DNA of 64,000 nt from assembly GCF_008932115.1 (NCBI RefSeq), contig NZ_CP044543.1, positions 4,098,501 through 4,162,500 of the forward strand, written 5' to 3'. The stretch comes from Bradyrhizobium betae. GTDB taxonomy: Bacteria; Pseudomonadota; Alphaproteobacteria; Rhizobiales; Xanthobacteraceae. Below are positions 1 to 9,315 of this stretch, in pieces. The notes beneath the pieces were generated by a model, which saw only the letters and a program-made list of their open reading frames with translations, did no database searches and was not told the DNA's origin. Position numbers and translations under genes: made by a program. How positions within the stretch are numbered: position 1 is the first letter of the stretch; each line of letters opens with the position of its first letter.

Positions 1-861
1 GCCCGAATTGCGGCATCGAGCCGGCGACGGTGGCGAGGAAGATGCCCATGCTGGTGGTGGCAAAGAGGTGCAGCGCCGCGCCGACGAGGAACAGCGCCAC
101 CGAGCCGTCGATCGTCACCGCCAGCCATCCCTTGACCACGAAGATGATCGATAGGGCGGAGGCGACCAGCACCACGGCTCCCATCGACCAGACCTTGCTC
201 ACCATGATCTCCAGCGGCGTGACCGGCATCACCAGCAGGTGCTCGATCGTGCCGTGCTCGCGCTCCCTGATCAGCGCCGCGCCGGTCAGGATGATCGAGA
301 GCATCGTGATCGACATGATGAGGTGGTCGATCGCGCCGAACCAGGACCTCTTCAGCTCCGGATTGAAGCGGGCGCGCAGCGCGAGATCGATCTGCGGCGT
401 CTGCGCCTGCCTGCTGCGCGCCAGGAATTCCGCGATCTCGGCGCTGACGATCTGTTCGACATAGCCGCTGCCGTTGAAGGCCTGCGAGATCCGCGTCGCG
501 TCGACGTTGAGCTGGATGGTCGGCGCCTTGCGCGCCAGCAGGTCGCGCTGGAAGTCCGGCGGGATGTCGAGCGCGAAGGTGTCGAGACCGGCATCCATCC
601 GCTGGTCCATCTCGTATTGCGAGATCAGCCGGGGGTGGAGAAGTAGGGCTCGGTGAACGCCATCCCGATCCGGGTCGAGATCGGCGAATGGTCCTCATCG
701 ACGATGGCGATCGCAGCGCGATTCAACGTCTCCGGCAGCGTGTTGGCGCCCTCATAGACCGCGAGCGTGAAGGAGTAGGCGATCAGCACGAGCAGCACCG
801 GGTCGCGCGAGAGGCCCCGCAATTCCTTGATGCCGAGCTGGAAGAGGTTGCCGAGGCGCAT
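1..861 (-). pseudogene. yhhJ: YhhJ-type ABC-2 permease, frameshifted and cut by the window edge
   Basis: This should be the second membrane subunit of the export system encoded with the two genes upstream. The first 78 codons (861 down to about 628) read as an ABC-2 permease N-terminus with a membrane segment near residues 20-40, then hit TGA after ...YFSTPG. Shifting one base restores a long reading frame (RLISQYEMDQRMDAG onward) that includes the family's REREHGTIEHLLVMPVT stretch and membrane segments down to base 1. The break lies in a run of five G at 631-635, where six would keep the frame. The start codon is 2 bases past the stop of rbbA, so it is in that operon. Either a true mutation or a homopolymer sequencing error; the C-terminus lies outside the window. 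Confidence 0.8.
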
Positions 862-863
862 GG

Positions 864-3635
864 TCAGCGGGCCTGTTTTTTCAGGAGCAGCGCGCCGGCG
901 GCGAGCAGCACCGGGATCGTGACGGCGAGCGCAAGCAGGTCGTTGTGAAGCGTTGCGAAGCCGAGACCCTTCGAGAACGCGCCGCGCGAGATGGTCACGA
1001 AATGGCTGGTCGGGTAGATGAGCCCGATCAGCCTGCCCGCTCCCTGCAGTGAGGAGACCGGATCGATCAGGCCGGAATATTGGATCGCCGGAATCAGTGT
1101 GATCAGCACGGTGCCGAACAGTGCGGCGATCTGGCTCTTCATGAAGGCCGAGATCACCAGCCCCATGGCGGTCGTTGCCGTGACGTAGAGCAGCGCGGCG
1201 AGCGCGTAGGCCGGAAAGCTGCCTGTGAAGGGCACGCCGAAGACGGCGAGCGCGAAGGCGACGAGGAGGAGGAAGTTTCCGAATGCCAGCACGACGTAAG
1301 GCAGCTGCGTGCCGAGCAAGAACTCCAGCCGCGTCACCGGCGTGACGTAGAAATTGACGATCGAGCCGAGCTCCTTCTCGCGCACCACCGCAAGCGCCGC
1401 GAGCACAGCGGGGATCATGATCAGGAGCAGCGGGATGATGCCGGGCGCCATCGCGACGACGCTTCGCACGTCCGGATTGTAGCGATAGCGCATCGCGAGC
1501 TGATAGGTGCCGGCGATCGCCGTCTCGCCATAAAGCTCGCGGCCCTTTTGCGCGAGCCAGGTCGCGTGGATGGCCTGGGCATAGGAGCGCAGCGTCTCGG
1601 CGCGGGTCGGGTTCGCGCCGTCGACCCAGGCGCCGATTTCGACATGCCGGCCGTGACTGACGTCCCGGCCGAAGCCGGGCGGCAGTTCGATGGCGAGGCC
1701 AATCTCGCCGGCACGCATGCGGCGGTCGAGATCGGCATAATCCGTGATCGGGGATTTTTCGGTGAAGTAGCGCGAGCCTGCGATCTGGAGGCTGTAGTCG
1801 CGGCTGATCGCGCTGTCGTCGCGGTCGAGCACGGCGAAGGTCAGGTTCTCGACGTCCATGCTGATGCCGTAGCCGAGCACGAACAGGAGCAGCACGCTGC
1901 CGAGGACCGCGAGCGTGGCGCGGATCGGGTCGCGGCGCAGCTCCAGCGTCTCGCGCCGGGAATAGGCGAACATGCGGGTCGGATTGAACGTCGCGCTGCG
2001 CCTGCGCGGAGGCGCGGCCGTCGCAGCCGGCTCGGGCGATGCGGCCTCCGGCTGGCTGGTTTCATCCGCCGCGTCCGCACCGGCCTGTTCCAGGCAGGCG
2101 ATGAAGGCCTGCTCCAGCGTGGCGGCGCCGTGCGCGGCGATGATCGCGGCAGGCGTGTCCGACGTCAGCACCTTGCCGGCATGCATCAGCGAAATGCGAT
2201 CGCAGCGCTCGGCTTCGTTCATGAAATGGGTCGAGACGAAGATGGTGACGTTGTCCTTGCGCGCGAGCTCGGCCAGACTCTGCCAGAAGCGGTCGCGTGC
2301 GACCGGGTCAACGCCGGAGGTCGGCTCGTCGAGGATGAGGATGTCGGGCGCATGGATCATGGCGACCGCCAGCGACAGCCGCTGCCGCAGGCCGAGCGGC
2401 AGCGCATCGGGCATGGCATCGGCCACGTCGGCAAGATCGAACCTCGTGATCATCTCGTCGATTCGCGCGGCGATAGTCTCCGCCGGCAATTCGAACAGCC
2501 TTGCATGCAGATCGAGATTCTGGACGACAGTGAGCTCCGAATAGAGCGAGAAGCCCTGCGACATGTAGCCGATGCGCCGGCGCACGGACATGTCGCCGGC
2601 ATCGATCGCCTTGCCGAAGAGCCGAGCGCTGCCTTCGCTCACGGGCAACAGGCCAGTGAGCATCTTCATGGTCGTGGTCTTGCCGCATCCGTTCGAGCCG
2701 AGGAAGCCGAAGATCTCGCCCTTGCTGATGCGGAAGCTCACATCGTCGACGGCGACGAAGCCATTGAACCGCCGGCTCAGGTGGTCGGCCTCGATCGCAA
2801 TCTCGTCGTGGTCGCCGCTGCGCGGCGGGATGACGACGCCGGTATGGCTGCCGCGATCTGCCTCCGGCAAGAGCCGGATGAAGGCGTCATCGAGCGTGTC
2901 GGTGCCGGTCTGGCTCTTGAGTGAGGCGGGCGTTCCGGTCGCCAGCACGCGTCCCGCGTTCATCGCGATCAGGAAGTCGAACTGCGCGGCCTCTTCCATA
3001 TAGGCGGTCGAGACGATCACGCTCATGCCGGGCCGGCCGCCTCGGATCGAGGCGATCAACTCCCAGAACTGGCGCCGCGACAACGGATCGACGCCGGTCG
3101 TCGGCTCGTCGAGAATCAGCAGCTCGGGATCGTGGATCAGGGCGCAGCAAAGGCCCAGCTTCTGCTTCATGCCGCCGGAGAGCTTGGCCGCCGGGCGGTC
3201 GGCGAAGGGGGTGAGTCCCGTGTCGCGCAACAGGCCCGCGATCCGCCGCGTTCGTTCCGCCTTCCCGTGTCCGAACAGGCGGCCGAAGAAGTCGATGTTC
3301 TCGAACACCGACAGCGTCGGATACAGGTTCTTGCCGAGCCCCTGTGGCATAAAGGCGATGTCGGGACACACGGCGCGGCGATGGCGCGAGCTCGCCATGT
3401 CGCCGCCGAGCACATGGACATGTCCTTCCTGAATCTCGCGCGCGCCGGCGATCAGCGCGAGCAGGCTGGATTTGCCGACGCCGTCAGGGCCGATCAATCC
3501 GACCATGCAGCCGGACGGCAGGTCGAGGGTAATGGCGTCGAGCGCCCGGGTCTTGCCGTAGCTCAGGCCCACGCCTTCCAGATGCACCACGCTGCCGGGC
3601 CCGGCCGGTGCGTCGGCTGCGGCAGTCGAGCTCAT
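864..3635 (-). CDS. rbbA: RbbA/YhiH-type ABC transporter: two ATPase domains fused to an ABC-2 permease
   Basis: One polypeptide of about 923 residues. NBD1 (about 15-240) has Walker [10 protein letters not shown], signature LSGGMKQ and Walker [14 protein letters not shown]2 (about 280-500) has Walker [11 protein letters not shown], a divergent signature LPLGLRQ and Walker [11 protein letters not shown]. The rest (about 555-920) is an ABC-2 permease with an extracytoplasmic loop and a C-terminal membrane block. This layout is that of RbbA/YhiH, encoded in E. coli between yhiI and yhhJ as here. The frame is open to an ATG at 3668, but I prefer the ATG at 3635, because it overlaps the stop of the HlyD gene as ATGA (3632-3635). 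Export substrate unknown. Confidence 0.9.
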   Translation of the reverse strand: MSSTAAADAPAGPGSVVHLEGVGLSYGKTRALDAITLDLPSGCMVGLIGPDGVGKSSLLALIAGAREIQEGHVHVLGGDMASSRHRRAVCPDIAFMPQGLGKNLYPTLSVFENIDFFGRLFGHGKAERTRRIAGLLRDTGLTPFADRPAAKLSGGMKQKLGLCCALIHDPELLILDEPTTGVDPLSRRQFWELIASIRGGRPGMSVIVSTAYMEEAAQFDFLIAMNAGRVLATGTPASLKSQTGTDTLDDAFIRLLPEADRGSHTGVVIPPRSGDHDEIAIEADHLSRRFNGFVAVDDVSFRISKGEIFGFLGSNGCGKTTTMKMLTGLLPVSEGSARLFGKAIDAGDMSVRRRIGYMSQGFSLYSELTVVQNLDLHARLFELPAETIAARIDEMITRFDLADVADAMPDALPLGLRQRLSLAVAMIHAPDILILDEPTSGVDPVARDRFWQSLAELARKDNVTIFVSTHFMNEAERCDRISLMHAGKVLTSDTPAAIIAAHGAATLEQAFIACLEQAGADAADETSQPEAASPEPAATAAPPRRRSATFNPTRMFAYSRRETLELRRDPIRATLAVLGSVLLLFVLGYGISMDVENLTFAVLDRDDSAISRDYSLQIAGSRYFTEKSPITDYADLDRRMRAGEIGLAIELPPGFGRDVSHGRHVEIGAWVDGANPTRAETLRSYAQAIHATWLAQKGRELYGETAIAGTYQLAMRYRYNPDVRSVVAMAPGIIPLLLIMIPAVLAALAVVREKELGSIVNFYVTPVTRLEFLLGTQLPYVVLAFGNFLLLVAFALAVFGVPFTGSFPAYALAALLYVTATTAMGLVISAFMKSQIAALFGTVLITLIPAIQYSGLIDPVSSLQGAGRLIGLIYPTSHFVTISRGAFSKGLGFATLHNDLLALAVTIPVLLAAGALLLKKQAR

Positions 3636-4699
3636 CGGGTCAGCTTGATCTTGAGATTGTCGGGCCATGGCGCGGCCGGATCGAGTTGCACATAGGCCAT
3701 GCCGGGCAGGCCGGTCTTCACGTGCTCGACGTGCTGGCGCAGCAGCTCCGGCGCGATATGCGCCTTGATGCGGAACATCAGCTTCTGGCGCTCCTCCTCG
3801 GTCTCGACGGTCTTGGGCGTGAATTGCGCGACGTCGGCGACGAAGGTGGCCTTGGCCGGGATCACATATTGCGGAATAGCGTCGAGCACGAGGCGGACCT
3901 CGGATCCGATCGCAACGCGGCCGGCAGCGGCCGTCGGCAGGAAGAACGTCATGTAGACGTCGCCGAGATCGACCATGTTGAGGACGCGGCCGCCGGCCGC
4001 GAGCACCTCGCCCGGCTGCGACACCCGATATTGCACCCGGCCTTCGCGCGGCGCCTTCAGTACGCTGTCGTTGAGGTCGGCGTTGATGCTTTCGATCGCA
4101 GCCTTGGTGGCGTCGACCGAGGCGCCGGCATCGATCACCATGGCGCGGGAGGAGCTGATCGCGGCCTCGGATGCGGCGACCTGCGCCTGGGCAGCGGCAA
4201 GCGCCGCCTTCGCCGTGGCATTGGCCGAGCGGTCGTCGTCCAGCACCTGCTGCGACACCGCGTTCGTCCTGATCAACTGCTCGGAACGATCCAGCTTGCG
4301 GCTCGCGCTGTCGAGCTGCGCGATGCGCTGATCAACCACGGCCTCGGCAGCCCTGCGCTCGGCCTCGCGCTGGTTCACCAGGCTCTTTGCGGTCTCGACA
4401 TTGATCGAAGCGCGCTGGAGTTGCGCTTCGGCCTGGCGGCGCTGCGCCTGCAATTGATCGGTGTCCATCCGCGCCAGAACCTGGCCGGCTTTCACGAAAT
4501 CGCCTTCGTTGACCAGGATCTCGCGAATCCGGCCGGGTGTCTTGGTAGCGATATCGATCTCGACCGCTTCAATGCGGCCGTTGCCGCGGGCGAAGCCTGC
4601 CGGCAGCGGGTTGGAATCGCGGTGCAGCCAGTAGTAATAGCCGCCGCCCGCGACGAGGATGGCGATCGCCGCGGCGATGCGACCCGGTGTGAAGTTCAT
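3632..4699 (-). CDS. HlyD/YhiI-family membrane fusion protein
   Basis: Periplasmic adaptor of the ABC exporter encoded directly downstream. The 355-residue protein has one N-terminal membrane anchor (about 6-25, [18 protein letters not shown]). A lipoyl/barrel-sandwich half motif follows ([24 protein letters not shown]), then a long alanine/glutamine-rich coiled coil (about 85-215), the second lipoyl half ([23 protein letters not shown]) and a beta-barrel C-terminus. It is the first gene of a three-gene operon with ATGA overlap to rbbA. Equivalent to YhiI of E. coli in position and architecture. A possible FixK/FNR-type box lies about 130 bp upstream. Confidence 0.9.
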   Translation of the reverse strand: MNFTPGRIAAAIAILVAGGGYYYWLHRDSNPLPAGFARGNGRIEAVEIDIATKTPGRIREILVNEGDFVKAGQVLARMDTDQLQAQRRQAEAQLQRASINVETAKSLVNQREAERRAAEAVVDQRIAQLDSASRKLDRSEQLIRTNAVSQQVLDDDRSANATAKAALAAAQAQVAASEAAISSSRAMVIDAGASVDATKAAIESINADLNDSVLKAPREGRVQYRVSQPGEVLAAGGRVLNMVDLGDVYMTFFLPTAAAGRVAIGSEVRLVLDAIPQYVIPAKATFVADVAQFTPKTVETEEERQKLMFRIKAHIAPELLRQHVEHVKTGLPGMAYVQLDPAAPWPDNLKIKLTR

Positions 4700-4826
4700 C
4701 TATTCATAACGCCGCCAGCGGCGCCCACATGTTGAGACACAAACGCCCGGCCGCAGCTGATACCTCTAGGGTGCAAGCTGCGCAGCCGGAACCGGCCCAA
4801 CATTGCAGGGATTTTTGCGGCGCAAC

Positions 4827-4840
4827 TTGATGCAGATCAG
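4827..4840. promoter_or_regulatory. possible FixK/FNR-type box upstream of the ABC export operon
   Basis: TTGATGCAGATCAG matches the TTGAT-N4-ATCAA consensus of FNR/FixK proteins with one mismatch in the last base. It lies 128 bp upstream of the HlyD start in a 207-bp intergenic stretch (4700-4906). No transcription start is visible from sequence, so the assignment is tentative. Confidence 0.4.
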
Positions 4841-4906
4841 ACTGCGCGACCGTCGCCTCTGCTCAAGGTTCAAGCAGCCTCCTGGCCTGGAAAGCTCCGG
4901 AAGCGC

Positions 4907-5903
4907 CTAGTGGATCGCCGCGTACATGATCCTTTCCTCCGTCGCGTCCAGCGCGGAGAATTCCTCCACGACCTTGCCCTGGCGCGAGACCAGGATGCGG
5001 TCGGAGAGAGCCATGATCTCGGGCAGGTAGGATGAGATGACCACGACCGCCTTGCCCTCGTCGGCGAGCTGGTTGATCAACTCGTGGATCTCGACGATGG
5101 CGCCCACGTCGACGCCGCGCGTCGGCTCGTCGAAGATGATCAGGTCCGGCTCCTGCACCAGCGATTTTGCGATCACGACCTTTTGCTGATTACCTCCCGA
5201 GAGCTCGACCACCTTGCCGTGGTCGCCGATGGCGCGAACCCTGAGCTTCTGGATCCAGGTCTTGCCAACCGCATCGGTTTCCCGCCGCGACAGGATCATG
5301 CGTCCCTTGGGAAATTTCGACAGCAGGCCGAGATAGATGTTGCGCGCGATCGAGGACGTCTCGAAGAAGCCTTCGACCTTGCGATCCTCGGTGACATAGG
5401 CGATGCCGGCCTTGACGGCCGGCGCCGGCACCCGGTAGCGCACCGGCTTGTCGTGCAGCAGGATTTCGCCGCCGTGGAAGAAGTCGAGCTTGAGCACGCC
5501 CGAGACGATCTTGAACGTCTCGGTGCGGCCCGCGCCGACCAGGCCGAACACGCCGGTGATCTGGCCTGCAAACACTGACAGCGAATTGTTCTTCACCATC
5601 GGCGCCATCTTCAAATTCTGCACCGTGAGCACGCGCGCGCCGGCCGACCGCACGGTGCTCTTTCGGGCGCCGTAGAGCGTGTTGGAGAGGTCGCGGCCGA
5701 CCATCGCTTGAATGATGGCGGCGCGATCGAATTTGGCGGCATCGTCGGTCACGACATGCTTGCCGTCACGCAGCACCGTGATGCGGTCGGCCAGCAGCAG
5801 GGCCTCTTCCAGGGCGTGCGAGATGAAGACGATGGACACGCCGCGCTTCTTGAGATCGCGGACGAGGTCGAAGAAGTATTTCTTCTCCTCAGGCGTCAGC
5901 GCT
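4907..5903 (-). pseudogene. Truncated sugar ABC ATPase (RbsA/MglA type), C-terminal two thirds
   Basis: About 331 residues of a two-domain sugar ABC ATPase remain; the family is usually about 500. It begins inside NBD1 just after Walker B (ALTPEEKK, then FISHALEEALLLADRITVLRDG), so NBD1's Walker A and signature are lost. NBD2 is whole, with the degenerate Walker A GLVGAGRTE usual for the second domain of this family, signature LSGGNQQKV and Walker B LIIFDEPTRGVD, ending at a normal stop. Upstream it is joined near 5903 to an inverted permease fragment. No intact sugar permease or binding-protein gene is nearby, so it is unlikely to function. Confidence 0.85.
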
Positions 5904-6060
5904 TGATCGTTGGCCTCGCGCTCAGCCGGTCCATCGACAACTTCCTGTCGCCGGCGAGCTTCGCCGACACCGCGCGGCAGGCCGGAGAGATCGGTTTCAT
6001 CGCGCTCGGGCTTGCGCTGGTCGTCATCGTCGGCGGTATCGATCTGTCCGTCGGCTCGAG
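5904..6060 (+). pseudogene. Inverted fragment of an RbsC-type sugar ABC permease
   Basis: On the plus strand these about 157 bases encode LIVGLALSRSIDNFLSP, then ADTARQAGEIGFIALG, then a stretch ending in GGIDLSVGSS. That is the typical N-terminal membrane region of RbsC/XylH-type permeases. The match ends abruptly at both sides: the left neighbour is the ATPase piece and the right neighbour an acyl-CoA synthetase piece, both on the minus strand. No start codon or remaining permease is present. It is a relic trapped by rearrangement. Confidence 0.8.
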
Positions 6061-6652
6061 CCTCATCGAAGTTCAGAAACCCTCCGGGCAGGTGACCATC
6101 CGCGCCGATCACCAAGATCGTCTTGAGCGATGGGACGCGCTGCGCGACGTTGGCCGCCTTGGTCCAGATCGCGCGATCGGCCGCTTCGGCTGGGATCACC
6201 AGCACAGTCGCGTTCTGCGCCTCGAGCAGGTCGGCGATCGCGTCTTCGTTGAGGAGATAGTTGATCGAACTCGCAACACCGGCGATCTGGGCACCTAGCA
6301 AAGCCGGAAACAGTGGCGGCAGGATCGGGCAGAGAAACGCGGCTGTTCCGCCGCTCTTGCCGATCCCGTGCGACCTGAACAGATTGGCAGCGCGAATGAT
6401 GTCCGCAAGCAACTGACGATGCGTCAGCGTCACGTCATCAGGCTCGCGCGAGCCCCTGGTCAGCACCGTCAGCGCGGGACGGTCGGGATGCAGGCGTGCC
6501 GTGGCTTTGAACAGGTGCAGGAGATTGCGGGCAGGGATGAGGGAGTCGTACTGCCGCTGCTCCAGCGCCTCGATATCGGCGATGGTCCTGACCGGCTGCG
6601 TGAACCGCGTTGTGATTTGCGGCGACAAGGCGCTGCTCACGGGCATCGCCAT
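6061..6652 (-). pseudogene. N-terminal fragment of an acyl-CoA synthetase (AMP-binding enzyme)
   Basis: About 195 residues match the N-terminal part of large acyl-CoA synthetases: LHLFKATARLHPDRPALTVL, FRSHGIGKSGGTAAFL and a segment ending LPGGFLNFDEA. The family is normally 550-630 residues. The fragment stops before the AMP-binding P-loop, so it cannot be catalytic. Likely original starts are ATG at 6652 or 6646. Frame happens to stay open through the inverted permease piece into the ATPase piece, giving a misleading 653-codon ORF (4907-6868). Divergent from the AraC gene. Confidence 0.8.
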
Positions 6653-6908
6653 TCGGGCGGCACGGCAAGCTGTGCAGCAGTTGACTGGACCTGACGCAAG
6701 CGAACGTTTCCCGCCTATTTTGTGGACTGCTTTTTGTTCTTCATAGGCCACATGCCGGAACGCGGCTTGCTCCGGAGCGCAAAGCTTTTGCTTCTCCGCG
6801 CAAACCGGTCTTGCGTGTAGGCGGCGGCCATCTAGAATCTCGATGCTTGGCCGACTTGTGCGATGCACAAACGACGTTCATCATGGCCTTGCAAGTGATG
6901 GGCGGACG

Positions 6909-7853
6909 ATGAACCTGGTATTTTCGACGGACGATCTGGAGCCAGCCAAACGCTACGCTGCGTGGCAAGGCGCGATCTGCGATGTCTACGTCCATGTCGA
7001 CGTGAATGCCGAGGAGCGGTCCGACTATCACGGCTTCATTCGCGAGGCCCGGTTCGGCGCCGTCACGATGACGGATGTCCTGCTGTCGGAGCAGCGCATC
7101 TCGCGCCGCGAGCGCCACATCGCAAAACTCGACAAGGATTGCTACTACGTCGAATTCGTCCAGCAGGGCCGGGTCAACGTGCTGCAGGCGGGCCAGACCT
7201 TGCTGTCGAATCCCGGCATGGGGGCGATCTTTTCGGCCTCCGAGGCCTACGATCTCGAATGTATCGGCAAAGTGCGATCGCTGTATCTCGAGATCCCGCG
7301 CAAGGAGTTTTCCGCGCGCCTCAGTGACGGGCGCCTGCCTGTCGTCACGACGATGGCGACGGGCCGCGGCCTTGGGCGGATCGCCGCCGAGTTCTGCGCG
7401 ACGCTCGCCGCGGAAGGTGCGTCGCTGGACGAGGCCGCGAGGACGCGGCTCGGCGCCGAGCTGATGGACGTGCTGGCGCTCGCGCTCGACATGGGCGAGC
7501 GGGACGAATTCTCGGAAGATGCGAGCGCGCAGCAGGCGCGCCTGCGCTCGGTCAAGGCCTGGATCGAGGCGCATCTCACCGACGCGGATTTGTCGCTGGA
7601 GCAGATCGCGAAGAGCAACGGCGTCTCGCTCAGGCATCTGCACTATCTGTTCCGGCTCACCGATGTGTCGGCGTCCGAATGGCTCCTGGATCGCCGGCTG
7701 CAGCGCTGTTACGACCTGCTGACCCGCCCGGAGCTGCGGTCGCTGTCGATCACTGAAGTCGCCTATCAACTGGGCTTCAGCAGCTCGTCGTATTTCAGCA
7801 CGGCGTTCCGCAGGAAGTTCGGCCACAGCCCGTCCGACTTGCGGCGGCGCTAG
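6909..7853 (+). CDS. AraC-family transcriptional regulator
   Basis: About 314 residues from ATG 6909; the frame is open from ATG 6843, but similarity to the family seems to start at MNLVFSTDDLEPAKR. The N-terminal half looks like the cupin-type sensor found in AraC-binding-like regulators. The last about 100 residues carry the paired helix-turn-helix region (LSLEQIAKSNGVSLRHLHYLF and ITEVAYQLGFSSSSYFSTAF) ending RKFGHSPSDLRRR. It is divergent from the broken acyl-CoA synthetase/ABC block, which may have been its target, and convergent with the binding-protein gene downstream. Ligand unknown. Confidence 0.88.
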   Translation: MNLVFSTDDLEPAKRYAAWQGAICDVYVHVDVNAEERSDYHGFIREARFGAVTMTDVLLSEQRISRRERHIAKLDKDCYYVEFVQQGRVNVLQAGQTLLSNPGMGAIFSASEAYDLECIGKVRSLYLEIPRKEFSARLSDGRLPVVTTMATGRGLGRIAAEFCATLAAEGASLDEAARTRLGAELMDVLALALDMGERDEFSEDASAQQARLRSVKAWIEAHLTDADLSLEQIAKSNGVSLRHLHYLFRLTDVSASEWLLDRRLQRCYDLLTRPELRSLSITEVAYQLGFSSSSYFSTAFRRKFGHSPSDLRRR

Positions 7854-7896
7854 AGGACCTGCACCGCGCGGCGATGCAGGTCCGTCATCGGCGGCG

Positions 7897-9102
7897 TTAC
7901 TTCACCAGCGGACAGCCGCCGTCCTTCAGCGGCCGGAAGGCCTGGTCGGCGGGGACTTCGGCAAGCAGCTTGTAATAGTCCCACGGGCCCTTCGACTCCT
8001 CGGGCTTCTTCACCTGGAACAGGAACATGCTGTGCACCATGCGTCCGTCCTCTCGCAGGATGCCGTTGTCGGTGAATGCATCCTTCACCGGCAGCTCGCG
8101 CATCTTTGCCATCACCGTCTTGGTGTCCTTGGTGCCGGCGGCCTGCACGGCCTTGAGGTAATGCAGCGTCGCGCTGTAGGTGGCGGCCTGGTTCATCGTC
8201 GGCATGCGCTTCACGCGCTCCATGAAACGCTTGCCGAAGGCGCGGGTCTTGTCGTTGAGGTCCCAGTAATAGGCCTCCGTGATGATCAGGCCCTGCGCCA
8301 GCTTCAGCCCCAGGCTGTGCACGTCGGAGATGAACATCACGATCGCCGCCAGGTTCTGGCCGCCGGCGACGATACCGAACTCGCCGGCCTGCTTGATCGC
8401 GTTGATGGTGTCGCCGCCGCCATTGGCAAGCCCGATGATCTTGGCCTTGGAGGCCTGGGCTTGCAGCAGGAAGGACGAGAAATCGGCCGTGTTGAGCGGG
8501 TGCTTGACGCTGCCGAGCACCTTGCCGCCGGCCGCCCTCACCACGTCGCCGGTGTCGCGCTCGATCGAATGGCCGAACACATAGTCCGCCGTGAGGAAGA
8601 ACCATGTGTCGCCGCCGTTCTTGACGATGGCGCTGCCGACGGTGTGGGCGTTGGAATAGGTGTCGTAGGTCCAGTGTGCGGTGTAGGGCGAGCACGACTT
8701 TCCGGTGATGTCGGAGCTCGCCGCATCGGTCACGATCATGATCTTCTCATACTGCTTCGACAGCTCCATCACCGCGAGCGCGGTGGCGGAAGTCGGCAGG
8801 TCGATGATCATGTCGACGCCTTCGGTCTCCCACCATTTGCGGGCAATGGTCGAGGCGACGTCGGGCTTGTTCAGCACGTCGGCAGAGACCATGTCGATCG
8901 GCTTGCCGAACATCTGCCCGCCGAAATCCTCGATCGCCATCTTGGTGGCCTCGACATTCCCCTGGCCGCCGATGTCGGAATAGACCGAGGAGAAGTCGGA
9001 GAGCACGCCGATCTTCAGCGGCGTCTGCTGAGCCAGAGCCGGGTCGATGGCGAACCCGGCAAGCAGTCCGGCCGCAAAAGCGGCGCGCGCAATTCGATAC
9101 AT
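7897..9102 (-). CDS. LivK-type periplasmic substrate-binding protein (ABC transporter)
   Basis: 401 residues with a Sec signal peptide ending at AQQ (about residue 26) and the type I periplasmic-binding fold of the branched-chain amino acid family (KIGVLSDFSSVYSDIGGQGN near the mature N-terminus). Permease and ATPase genes are not adjacent, so it must work with a transporter encoded elsewhere. It is divergent from an acyl-CoA synthetase gene across 213 bp, which suggests that its ligand is a carboxylic acid activated by that enzyme; this is inference. ATG at 9102 gives a clean signal sequence. Confidence 0.85.
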   Translation of the reverse strand: MYRIARAAFAAGLLAGFAIDPALAQQTPLKIGVLSDFSSVYSDIGGQGNVEATKMAIEDFGGQMFGKPIDMVSADVLNKPDVASTIARKWWETEGVDMIIDLPTSATALAVMELSKQYEKIMIVTDAASSDITGKSCSPYTAHWTYDTYSNAHTVGSAIVKNGGDTWFFLTADYVFGHSIERDTGDVVRAAGGKVLGSVKHPLNTADFSSFLLQAQASKAKIIGLANGGGDTINAIKQAGEFGIVAGGQNLAAIVMFISDVHSLGLKLAQGLIITEAYYWDLNDKTRAFGKRFMERVKRMPTMNQAATYSATLHYLKAVQAAGTKDTKTVMAKMRELPVKDAFTDNGILREDGRMVHSMFLFQVKKPEESKGPWDYYKLLAEVPADQAFRPLKDGGCPLVK

Positions 9103-9146
9103 GTATACTTCCCCCCGTTTTTATATTTTGGTGCGCGAGCCTAGAG

Positions 9147-9166
9147 TTGACTCTCTGAGGCGTCAA
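9147..9166. promoter_or_regulatory. TTGAC-N10-GTCAA dyad between divergent genes
   Basis: Arms TTGAC and GTCAA are separated by 10 bases inside the divergent promoter region (9103-9315) of the binding-protein and acyl-CoA synthetase genes. Short arms make chance occurrence possible. Confidence 0.25.
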
Positions 9167-9315
9167 TTCTTGCGTGACGGCGCCGCGCCTCCGCATGATT
9201 TGACGCGGCAGGTTGCGCCGACTACGCTTTGGGCAAACGCGACATTCGTAAGCGCAATGGCCTGAGATGCGTCCAGGTCGGCCTTCACGCAGACTGAAAT
9301 TCCCGGGGGACGGAA

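Noticed and set aside
1080..2924. A 614-codon plus-strand open frame opposite rbbA
   Set aside because: Shadow of rbbA, rich in Arg, Asp and Gln with no recognisable motif.
4907..6868. A genuine acyl-CoA synthetase-ABC ATPase fusion protein
   Set aside because: The middle part is an antisense reading of a permease fragment, and both enzymatic parts lack essential motifs, so it is a relic, not a fusion enzyme.
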